Assembly (NCBI GenBank): GCA_025350365.1
Contig: JANXXY010000252.1
Span: forward strand, 1-11,731
Length of the DNA: 11,731 bases
Direction of reading: 5' to 3'
DNA from: Bacteroidales bacterium
GTDB lineage: Bacteria > Bacteroidota > Bacteroidia > Bacteroidales > JAAUTT01
Shown: piece after piece, positions 1 through 6,456 of the stretch
Numbering within the stretch: position 1 is the stretch's first letter
How the letters are laid out: the number at the start of each line of letters is the position of its first letter
Made by a program: the position numbers and the translations under genes
Notes under the pieces: generated by a model
Told to the model about the DNA's origin: nothing
The model's database searches: none
The model's input: the letters and a program-made list of their open reading frames with translations, nothing else

Positions 1-2491
1 CATTAAGGTCAACGTAAACACCTTCAATTGGGTTACCATTTGAATCGTATACTTGTTTGTTAACAAAGAAAGAATTTACGGGAGATCCAACCCGATGAAT
101 TTGGGAATTTCCTGAAGTCATGCCACCACCGGTAGGTATACCTATATAGTTAGGATCATCAGTACGAAGCAATTTAGTGATTTTGTTCTGATTGTATGTA
201 ATATTAAAGCCTACAGATAAATCCTGATCCTTTTTCGAAATTGGTCTTAAATTCAGGGAGAATTCAACACCTTTGTTTTCAAGGCTACCAACATTTGTTA
301 ACAATACATTGGAGAAATTGCTTCCATTTGGAATAGAAATACGATTCAATAAATCGTCAGTAACACGTTTGTATACTTCAATAGAACCTGTAATGCGGTT
401 GTTTACAAAACCAAAATCTAAACCAATATTTTGTGTAGTAGTTGATTCCCATTTGATATTTTCATCGTAAGCATTTGGGCGCAATGTTTGGAAGAAGTCG
501 TTTCCAAACTGATAGGAATAACCTCTAAGTGAAGCACGATATTGGGCTTGAGCAGGATAATCATTATCCTGGATATTTTGTTGACCAGTTACCCCCCAGC
601 CCAAACGAATTTTCAAGTCAGTTATTGCTTTCACGTCACGCAAGAAAGCTTCGTCTTTTAATTTCCAGGCAAAAGCAGCAGAAGGGAATAGACCCCAACG
701 ATTGGCTTTGGCAAAACGGGATGATCCATCATCACGTATGGTAAAAGTGAACATGTAACGATCTAATAATGAATAATTCAAACGGCCAAAGAAAGATACC
801 AAATAGCTCTCGGTTGCAGTAGAGGCACTATCGGATGCAGGAACTTTTGGATGAAAATCATCAACCACACTTACCTGCAATTTGTCTTCATCTCTTCGGA
901 TATGATTCCATGAATAACCGGCTGTTACATCAACTTTACTTGAGAGTGCATCTAAATTTTTATTGTAGTTCAGGTAAAAGTCAAGAAGTTTGTTTGCATA
1001 CTTTCCATTATAATCCCTCACTTGTCCCCATACACCTCTTCTTTGCCATGAAGCGATCGTATCAGTATTATCATGACCTTTTGTTTTAGTATAATCAAGA
1101 CCTAAATTTAAGTTTGCATGTAATTCAGGTATCATGTGGAATTTATAATCTAATTGAACATTCCCGATGATACGTTTACCATTCGATTTGTTATCACGCA
1201 GTTTAGCTTGTGCTACCGGATTGCTGCCAAAAGCTGTTTCTGATCCATTTGGTGTTCCATCAATTGTCCAAGTGTAATAACCGCCATAACGTGTATTGCC
1301 GTTCATAACTGGTTTTGTTGGATCCATCGATACTGCACTTCCAATAGCATCAGTATTACCAAAATTGTTGTCAATATTCATTCCCTTTGCATTAACGGAC
1401 ACTTTCAGATGATCATCGAGAAAAGTTGGCTCTATGCCGAATGAAAGCGTAGTCCTTTTCAAATCTGTATTAATCAAAATACCATTTTGGTCAGTATACC
1501 CCAAAGAAACCCTATATGGCATTTTCTTATAAGCCCCGGCAATACTTAGGTTGTGGTTTGTACTTACTGCGGTTTGGAAAATTTCCTTTTGCCAATTAGT
1601 ATTTTCCTGACCTAAACGAGTAAAACCAGTTACATCATATAGATTTTTATGATCCCACGCCATTTTTCTGAATTCATCACCAGAATATACATCAACATAT
1701 TTAATTGGAGAAGCAATAGAAATATTTGCATCGTACGCTATTTTCATAGCAGTTCCGATTTTCCCCTTTTTAGTTGTTATAAGTATTACACCATTAGAAG
1801 CCCTTGAACCATATATAGCGGTCGCAGAAGCATCTTTTAAAACGGTAAAAGTTTCAATGTCGTTAGGATTAACAGAAGCAAGAGGATTGCTCATTCCTGA
1901 AATTCCCCTGCTATCAAGTGGCACCCCATCAATGATTATCAAGGGATCGTTACTTGCTGAAAGCGAAGATCCTCCCCTTATGCGAATGGTAGCTCCGCTT
2001 CCTGGTGCACCACCATTGCTGGTAATTACCACACCGGCGCTTTTACCCATTAAAAGTCCCTGAGGAGAAGTTATAGCTCCTCTATTGAAGTCCTTGGAAC
2101 TTACAGTAGCAACCGACCCTGTTGCATCACTCTTCTTTACTGAGCCATATCCAATTACCACAATTTCATCCAGTTTTTCTGACTGTTGTTGCATCGAAAC
2201 ATTCAATACCTCTATATCCCTTACCATAATTTCAAGTGTTTGATAACCGAGGTAAGAGAATGCAAGAATTGAACCTTTGGGAGCAGTGATTTGGTAGGTA
2301 CCATCTGCAGATGAAACAACACCTTTGGTTGTTCCTTTTATTATTACATTAACACCAGGTAAAACCTCATTAGTTATTACATCACTAATCTTACCTTGAA
2401 TTTTAAGATCCTGAGCAATTGCTTGCCAGGCAAAAATCATCCAGGTACAAATCACCAAAATGATTTTAGACTTTTTCAATTTGTTTCTCAT
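1..2491 (-). CDS. SusC/RagA-family TonB-dependent outer-membrane transporter (partial, 3' end off left edge)
   Basis: The minus strand reads from an ATG at 2491 to the window edge without a stop (830 codons), so the last part of the beta-barrel is missing; SusC proteins are usually near 1000 residues. Residues 1-26 form a signal peptide (basic MRNKLKKSK, hydrophobic core, cleavage likely after AIA before QD). Residues about 29-100 are a carboxypeptidase-D-regulatory-like domain, followed by a TonB-box-like stretch (DEIVVIGYG, 108-116). The plug carries the SusC signatures GGSSLSASNDPLIIIDGVP (173-191) and LKDASATAIYGSRASNGV (218-235). The rest is barrel-like alternating sequence. Family role: energy-dependent import of oligosaccharides with a SusD lipoprotein, which would lie beyond the left edge. 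The neighbouring amylase and GH65 phosphorylase suggest malto-oligosaccharides as substrate (inference). It is divergent from the LacI-type regulator and shares its control region. No strong Shine-Dalgarno sequence precedes the ATG, as is common in Bacteroidota. Confidence 0.95.
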   Translation of the reverse strand, partial: MRNKLKKSKIILVICTWMIFAWQAIAQDLKIQGKISDVITNEVLPGVNVIIKGTTKGVVSSADGTYQITAPKGSILAFSYLGYQTLEIMVRDIEVLNVSMQQQSEKLDEIVVIGYGSVKKSDATGSVATVSSKDFNRGAITSPQGLLMGKSAGVVITSNGGAPGSGATIRIRGGSSLSASNDPLIIIDGVPLDSRGISGMSNPLASVNPNDIETFTVLKDASATAIYGSRASNGVILITTKKGKIGTAMKIAYDANISIASPIKYVDVYSGDEFRKMAWDHKNLYDVTGFTRLGQENTNWQKEIFQTAVSTNHNLSIAGAYKKMPYRVSLGYTDQNGILINTDLKRTTLSFGIEPTFLDDHLKVSVNAKGMNIDNNFGNTDAIGSAVSMDPTKPVMNGNTRYGGYYTWTIDGTPNGSETAFGSNPVAQAKLRDNKSNGKRIIGNVQLDYKFHMIPELHANLNLGLDYTKTKGHDNTDTIASWQRRGVWGQVRDYNGKYANKLLDFYLNYNKNLDALSSKVDVTAGYSWNHIRRDEDKLQVSVVDDFHPKVPASDSASTATESYLVSFFGRLNYSLLDRYMFTFTIRDDGSSRFAKANRWGLFPSAAFAWKLKDEAFLRDVKAITDLKIRLGWGVTGQQNIQDNDYPAQAQYRASLRGYSYQFGNDFFQTLRPNAYDENIKWESTTTQNIGLDFGFVNNRITGSIEVYKRVTDDLLNRISIPNGSNFSNVLLTNVGSLENKGVEFSLNLRPISKKDQDLSVGFNITYNQNKITKLLRTDDPNYIGIPTGGGMTSGNSQIHRVGSPVNSFFVNKQVYDSNGNPIEGVYVDLN

Positions 2492-2622
2492 AATTAGTCC
2501 GTTAGTTAAAATAAATTTTTTTTCTCAAAAATTTGTTAATCAATCTCCTTGGTAGCTCTAGTCTCAGTTATTTTTATTGTTATCCTGAAACATTTTTGTT
2601 AACACTGTAAATCTAAGTTGCA

Positions 2623-2649
2623 AAATGATACCAAATGATGACAAATCAT
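2623..2649. repeat. 10-bp-phased triple repeat AAATGAT/AAATGAT/AAATCAT
   Basis: AAATGAT at 2623-2629, AAATGAT at 2633-2639 and AAATCAT at 2643-2649 recur exactly every 10 bp, about one helical turn. On the minus strand these are ATCATTT/ATGATTT words about 130-160 bp upstream of the susC-like start. The last two copies also form a short inverted repeat (GATGA-CAAA-TCATC). They could be an activator site, a bent or A-tract element, or spare -33-like TTTG words. The function is not known. Confidence 0.5.
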
Positions 2650-2681
2650 CTTTGTAACAGTAGATTATTTAAATAATTGTT

Positions 2682-2717
2682 GCAATCGTTTCCGCAATCG
2701 TTTTCGGTTACGTTTGC
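2682..2717. promoter_or_regulatory. Three tandem CG-centred LacI-type operator-like boxes
   Basis: Three 12-bp boxes abut without gaps: GCAATCGTTTCC (2682-2693), GCAATCGTTTTC (2694-2705) and GGTTACGTTTGC (2706-2717). Against the perfect palindrome GCAAACGTTTGC at 3907-3918 they match at 10, 10 and 9 of 12 positions. Each has CG at its centre, and the centres lie exactly 12 bp apart. LacI-family proteins typically bind such CpG-centred palindromes, with a hinge leucine inserted at the CpG. The block lies about 190 bp from the susC-like start and 160 bp from the regulator start, so it could serve both genes. Assignment to the adjacent regulator is inference. Confidence 0.65.
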
Positions 2718-2728
2718 GGAAAATTAAA

Positions 2729-2744
2729 TATGTTGCACAACATA
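2729..2744. promoter_or_regulatory. 16-bp perfect dyad, TATGTTG-CA-CAACATA
   Basis: Seven-base arms pair perfectly around a two-base CA centre. It lies 11 bp to the right of the triple operator block but has a different sequence and lacks the central CG, so it may be the site of another regulator or a weak second class of site. No function can be assigned from sequence alone. Confidence 0.4.
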
Positions 2745-2863
2745 AAAAGATTTTTGGCTTTTGATGGGTTATTTGTGTTAAATATCGAACGGTTATTTAT
2801 TATCAAGGCCTTATTATATCTATAAAATCAGTGATTGTATTTATTTTTTTGTATTTTTATCGC

Positions 2864-2869
2864 AAAGGA
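2864..2869 (+). promoter_or_regulatory. Shine-Dalgarno AAAGGA for the lacI-type gene
   Basis: AAAGGA ends 10 bases before the ATG at 2880. It decides this start over the in-frame ATG at 2835, which would add 15 hydrophobic residues (MYLFFCIFIAKDNYH) ahead of a normal LacI N-terminus. Confidence 0.65.
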
Positions 2870-2879
2870 TAATTATCAC

Positions 2880-3899
2880 ATGAGACTGCATCAGGTAACC
2901 ATAAAAGATATAGCAAAAATTCTCGGAATCTCCATTTCAACCGTTTCGCGAGCGTTAAAAAGTCATCCCGATATTAGTGCTGATACCAGAAATCAGGTAA
3001 AGGATTTAGCCCGAAAAATGCACTACGAGCCAAACGCTCTAGCCATGAATCTTCGTCGGAATAAAACAAATACACTTGGAGTTATCATTCCCGAAATTGT
3101 ACATCATTTTTTTTCGTCTGTAATTAGTGGCATTGAAGATATAGCTTATGATCGCGGATATAATGTAATGGTTTGCCAGAGCAATGAACTTTATGAACGT
3201 GAGGTTATAAACTCCCGGGCTCTGCTTGCAAACCGGGTTGATGGTGTCCTTATATCCGTTTCCAAGACAACCCTTGAATTTGATCATTTCCGAAATTTTT
3301 CAAATCAGGGAATCCCAATGGTCTTTTTCGACCGGATTTGCCCCGAAATTATTTGCGACAGAGTGATTACAAATGATGAAGGCGGCGCATTTCTGGCAAC
3401 CGAACATTTAATAACGATTGGGTGTAAAAAAATTGCTCATTTTGCAGCACCACAAAATTTGTTGATCGGGCAGGGGCGAGTATCTGGTTACCAGAGAGCG
3501 CTAAAGCAGTATCAACGGGTATTTGATCAGGCTCTTGTTCTTCAGTGCGATACAAGGGAATTAGCGCTGGAAAATACAGAACGGTTTTTGAAGGCGAATC
3601 CTGATGTCGATGGTATTTTCGCGGTGAATGATTCAACAGCAATAGCTACAATGCAGGCAATTCAAAAAATGGGTAAAAACGTACCATCTGATATTTCTGT
3701 CATTGGTTTTGGAGATGGCCCTAATGCCTTAATAGCTTGTCCATCATTAAGTACCGTAGAGCAAAAAGGCTATGAGATGGGTACGGAGGCAATCAAATTA
3801 CTGGTACATAAGATTGAAAACGAATCGCCTGCCGATAGTTATCAGACCAAAGTGCTTACTCCAACATTAATAGCACGGGAGTCTACCAAATGGAAATAA
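2880..3899 (+). CDS. LacI-family transcriptional regulator
   Basis: This is a 339-residue cytoplasmic DNA-binding protein of normal LacI-family length. Residues about 6-26 are the helix-turn-helix (VTIKDIAKILGISISTVSRA). The hinge helix NALAMNLRR follows at about 47-55, and its leucine fits CpG-centred operators. From TLGVIIPEI onward comes the periplasmic-binding-protein-like effector domain and dimerisation core (for example DGVLISV, AVNDSTAIATMQAIQ, DISVIGFGD). Its place between a susC-like gene and a maltose-phosphorylase cluster makes it the likely local regulator, answering to a sugar such as maltose (inference). Operator-like sites lie on both sides of the gene, at 2682-2717 and 3907-3918, which would allow autoregulation and control of both arms. 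Sequence alone does not show whether it represses or activates. The classic Bacteroides starch locus uses SusR, which is not a LacI-type protein and is not seen here. Confidence 0.95.
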   Translation: MRLHQVTIKDIAKILGISISTVSRALKSHPDISADTRNQVKDLARKMHYEPNALAMNLRRNKTNTLGVIIPEIVHHFFSSVISGIEDIAYDRGYNVMVCQSNELYEREVINSRALLANRVDGVLISVSKTTLEFDHFRNFSNQGIPMVFFDRICPEIICDRVITNDEGGAFLATEHLITIGCKKIAHFAAPQNLLIGQGRVSGYQRALKQYQRVFDQALVLQCDTRELALENTERFLKANPDVDGIFAVNDSTAIATMQAIQKMGKNVPSDISVIGFGDGPNALIACPSLSTVEQKGYEMGTEAIKLLVHKIENESPADSYQTKVLTPTLIARESTKWK

Positions 3900-3906
3900 A
3901 CACTCC

Positions 3907-3918
3907 GCAAACGTTTGC
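3907..3918. promoter_or_regulatory. Perfect LacI-type operator palindrome GCAAACGTTTGC
   Basis: This 12-bp perfect palindrome with a central CG starts 8 bp after the regulator's stop codon and lies about 70 bp upstream of a TATATTTG promoter element. It is the best CG-centred palindrome I noticed in the window and resembles the three boxes at 2682-2717. It probably controls the downstream transporter/phosphorylase operon (inference). Its place upstream of the candidate -33 region is unusual for a simple blocking repressor and would also suit activation or looping. Confidence 0.75.
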
Positions 3919-3963
3919 AATTTGATATTCTGAAAGTTATATGAAAATATTTCAAAAAAATCT

Positions 3964-3994
3964 AGCTTTTTACAACAATTGTTCATTATATTTG
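3964..3994 (+). promoter_or_regulatory. Candidate Bacteroidota promoter with -7 element TATATTTG
   Basis: TATATTTG at 3987-3994 matches the Bacteroidota -7 consensus TAnnTTTG completely. The -33 side is weak: position 3964 at the ideal N19 spacing reads AGCT, though TTTT occurs at 3967-3970. A 10-bp palindrome, AACAATTGTT (3974-3983), lies in the spacer and could be another binding site. If used, transcription would start near 4000 and leave a leader of roughly 460 nt before the MFS gene. Confidence 0.5.
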
Positions 3995-4273
3995 CATTGT
4001 TAATCTCTTTAGGTACAAGTCTGTTTATTTGTCGTAAAAAATCGGGACAATTTTTGATCGCCCGGAATGATATGATAGCAGTTTATATGCTTTAGTCTTT
4101 CGAATATCTATCCTGAAAAATATTTATTTTTAAATTATGGTGTTTTCGGTTTGTTCCGGATGCAAAATAATAATTTGTTGATTTACAATTGCTAAGGAAT
4201 ATCAATAGTTCGGTAATTTTTTTCAACTTCTGCACTTTTATAAAATGTAATACGTTGAAATACATAGAAATAA

Positions 4274-4295
4274 AGAAATATTTCAAAATATTTCT
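4274..4295. repeat. Perfect 10-bp inverted repeat, 2-base spacer
   Basis: AGAAATATTT (4274-4283) and AAATATTTCT (4286-4295) pair perfectly around CA. The arms are almost all A/T, so an RNA stem would be weak; a DNA dyad for a protein is equally possible. It lies about 170 bp before the MFS start. Confidence 0.45.
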
Positions 4296-4399
4296 AAGTA
4301 TTTAATTATAAGAATATTGCTGAAAATTTACCGTTTGAAAATTTAAAAATTGGTAATTTGAAAAGAATGGCTAATAACTAGTTACGATTAATTTCAGTT

Positions 4400-4430
4400 T
4401 TTGAAATTACACTCATTATCAGTACTTTAA
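4400..4430 (+). promoter_or_regulatory. Weak alternative promoter near the MFS gene
   Basis: TTTG (4400-4403) is followed after exactly 19 bases by TACTTTAA (4423-4430), which matches four of the six fixed bases of TAnnTTTG. It would give a short leader of about 30 nt. The correct spacing favours it; the degenerate -7 element does not. Confidence 0.3.
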
Positions 4431-4465
4431 ATAAATATACCGAAGTATTAATTAACTATATCTAC

Positions 4466-5800
4466 ATGATGAAGAAATATCCAAGACTATCTTTCTGGCA
4501 AATTTTTAATATGAGCTTTGGGTTTATGGGGGTTCAAATCGGTTATTCATTGCAAAATGGGAATACCAGCCGGATTTTATCTGCATTGGGAGCTAACGTA
4601 GAGCACCTTAGTTACTTTTGGTTAGCTGCGCCATTAGCCGGGTTAATTGTTCAACCTATCATTGGACTTTCCAGCGATAAAACCTGGACTCGCCTTGGGC
4701 GTCGAATACCATTTATTCTTGCAGGAGCTATTGTTTCTGCGTTGGCCATGTTTTTTATGCCCAATTCGGAGTTCTTCGCTTATCTGGTTCCACCATTGTT
4801 ATTCGGTGCCTTTATGTTATTGTTTATGGATACATCGTTTAATGTGACGATGCAACCTTTTCGAGCATTGGTGGGCGATATGGTTTCCGAAGAACAGCGA
4901 AACATCGGTTATTCCATCCAGAGTTTTTTAATTAATGCCGGGGCTGTGATTGGATCTATGTTACCATTTGTACTAACATGGCTGGGGGTTTCCAACATAC
5001 CCGCTCCCGGAGAAAAAGTTGCATCGACTGTTATCTGGTCGTTTTATTTTGGTGGAGGGGCTTTATTATTAACTGTTTTATGGACTAGTTTTAGAACTCG
5101 AGAGTATCCGCCTGCTGAATATGCACAGTACCATCAAATTACGGAAGCTGAAAAATCAAAGAAGTCTTTTTTATCTCTTCTTAAAAATATTCCGGTTACT
5201 ATGTGGCGATTATCTGTAGTTCAGTTTTTTTCGTGGTTTGCCCTATTTATGATGTGGGTTTTTACAACTTCTGGTGTGGCCCAAAATGTTTGGCATACCC
5301 TTCCGGGAGATTCTACCTCGGCAGCATATAACGAAGCGGGAAACTGGGTTGGAGTGATATTTGCCGGTTATAGTTTGTTTGGAGCTCTTTTTTCGGTATT
5401 TATGGCACGACTAGCCAATAAATTCGGACGAAAAAAGGTATACATGCTTTCATTAATTGCCGGAGGAATTGGCTTATTTTCTATGATTTTCATCCAAAAC
5501 CAATATGGGTTAATTATTTCCATGGTTGGTGTTGGTATCGCCTGGGCAGCTATCTTAGCTATGCCATATGCTATTCTTTCAGCTGCTTTGCCGGCCAGTA
5601 AAATGGGTGTTTACATGGGGATATTTAATGCTACCATAACCATTCCTCAGATAGCGGCCGGATTACTTGGAGGTATCATTCTTACTCTGGTTGGCGGGAA
5701 AGCAATTTTAATGCTTGGCATTGCTGGTCTGGCAATGATTTTAGCCGGTATATCGGTTGTTTTTGTTAAAGAATTCACACATTCCTCAAAGCCATCATAA
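4466..5800 (+). CDS. MFS sugar transporter, probable inner-membrane maltose importer (GPH/SLC45-like)
   Basis: This 444-residue protein has about 12 hydrophobic segments. The loop between segments 2 and 3 carries the MFS motif A variant GLSSDKTWTRLGRRIPF (67-83). The related central-loop motif is ARLANKFGRKK (about 314-324). The N-terminal FGFMGVQIGYSLQNGNTSRI (18-37) and QPIIG (63-67) resemble sugar:cation symporters of the GPH/SLC45 group, some of which carry maltose or sucrose. Its gene overlaps the beta-phosphoglucomutase start by one base (TAATG), which ties it to disaccharide phosphorolysis, so intact maltose is the most likely substrate (inference). Two ATG codons stand in a row (4466 and 4469) and either may start it. 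No Shine-Dalgarno sequence is seen; the leader is A/T-rich, as is common in Bacteroidota. Other disaccharides such as trehalose or kojibiose are alternatives if the GH65 enzyme differs in specificity. Confidence 0.9.
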   Translation: MMKKYPRLSFWQIFNMSFGFMGVQIGYSLQNGNTSRILSALGANVEHLSYFWLAAPLAGLIVQPIIGLSSDKTWTRLGRRIPFILAGAIVSALAMFFMPNSEFFAYLVPPLLFGAFMLLFMDTSFNVTMQPFRALVGDMVSEEQRNIGYSIQSFLINAGAVIGSMLPFVLTWLGVSNIPAPGEKVASTVIWSFYFGGGALLLTVLWTSFRTREYPPAEYAQYHQITEAEKSKKSFLSLLKNIPVTMWRLSVVQFFSWFALFMMWVFTTSGVAQNVWHTLPGDSTSAAYNEAGNWVGVIFAGYSLFGALFSVFMARLANKFGRKKVYMLSLIAGGIGLFSMIFIQNQYGLIISMVGVGIAWAAILAMPYAILSAALPASKMGVYMGIFNATITIPQIAAGLLGGIILTLVGGKAILMLGIAGLAMILAGISVVFVKEFTHSSKPS

Positions 5801-6456
5801 TGGATATAAAAGCTTGCATATTCGATCTGGATGGCGTGATTGTTGACACGGCAAAGTATCATTTTATTGCCTGGCGTGAAATTGCCCGAGACCTTGGTTT
5901 TGAGTTTACTGAAGAGCATAACGAAAAATTAAAAGGGGTATCGCGAATGCGCTCTCTCGAAATTTTACTTGAAATTGGCGGCATCATTCTGGATGATCCT
6001 GCCAAAGAAATTCTTGCCGACAGAAAAAATAAAAATTATCTGAAATACGTACTTCAAATGACTCCCGCAGAGATTTTACCTGGATCAAAAGAATTTCTGC
6101 TTGAATTAAAAAAGTCAGGAATTAAAATTGCCCTTGGCTCAGCAAGTAAGAATGCCATGACTATTCTCGACCGTCTCAAAATAACACATCTGTTTGATGT
6201 TATCGTTGATGGAACTAAGGTATTCAAAGCCAAACCCGATCCTGAGATTTTCCTGAAAGGAGCGGAGGAACTAAATGTATCTCCGGCAAACTGCATTGTA
6301 TTTGAAGATGCTGAAGCTGGTATAGAGGCAGCCATAGCGGCTGGAATGAAATGCGTTGGTATTGGAAATTCCGAAGTCCTGTGGAGAGCAAACTGGATAA
6401 TACGCGGTTTCCAAAATTTCTCAATCACAAAACTTAATGATCTTGTTAAGTCATGA
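5800..6456 (+). CDS. pgmB: Beta-phosphoglucomutase (HAD superfamily)
   Basis: This 218-residue cytoplasmic enzyme interconverts beta-glucose 1-phosphate and glucose 6-phosphate through a beta-glucose 1,6-bisphosphate intermediate. Key residues are in place: nucleophile Asp9 and acid/base Asp11 in FDLDGVIVDT (8-17), His21 in the cap hinge, and Arg49 in KGVSRMRS. Also present are the SASK phosphate loop (Ser114-Lys117), Lys145 in KPDPEIF, and the Mg-binding Glu169-Asp170 in FEDAEAGI. From about residue 49 the numbering coincides with that of the Lactococcus lactis enzyme as I recall it. Length is normal for the family. The start overlaps the MFS stop by one base (TAATG) and the stop overlaps the GH65 start by four (ATGA), which implies translational coupling. 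The context fits exactly: GH65 phosphorylases release beta-glucose 1-phosphate, which this enzyme uses. A general HAD sugar phosphatase is unlikely given the cap motif and context. Confidence 0.95.
   Translation: MDIKACIFDLDGVIVDTAKYHFIAWREIARDLGFEFTEEHNEKLKGVSRMRSLEILLEIGGIILDDPAKEILADRKNKNYLKYVLQMTPAEILPGSKEFLLELKKSGIKIALGSASKNAMTILDRLKITHLFDVIVDGTKVFKAKPDPEIFLKGAEELNVSPANCIVFEDAEAGIEAAIAAGMKCVGIGNSEVLWRANWIIRGFQNFSITKLNDLVKS

Larger units (their letters stand above)
2492..2879. promoter_or_regulatory. Divergent control region between susC-like gene and lacI-type gene
   Basis: This 388-bp AT-rich stretch has no credible gene. It must hold the promoters for the minus-strand susC-like gene and the plus-strand regulator. 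It contains a 10-bp-phased repeat (2623-2649), three abutting operator-like boxes (2682-2717) and a 16-bp dyad (2729-2744), listed separately. I did not find a convincing TTTG-N19-TAnnTTTG promoter for either gene. The susC side has several TTTG words, but none is correctly spaced from a good -7 element. Confidence 0.7.
4001..4465 (+). other. Long AT-rich untranslated leader or regulatory spacer before the transporter operon
   Basis: I see no credible gene here; short open frames have no recognisable composition or start signals. It holds a 10-bp inverted repeat (4274-4295) and a second possible promoter (4400-4430). No known riboswitch or tRNA was recognised. It may be a 5' leader of the operon or simply non-coding DNA between the regulator and its target. 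Confidence 0.5.

Noticed and set aside
273..2063. Several plus-strand open frames of 65-84 codons
   Set aside because: They are antisense shadows of the susC-like gene, whose minus-strand frame is open throughout with clear family motifs.
2835..2879. Upstream in-frame ATG for the LacI-type gene
   Set aside because: It adds 15 hydrophobic residues foreign to the family, while ATG 2880 has AAAGGA at good spacing and starts right before the helix-turn-helix.
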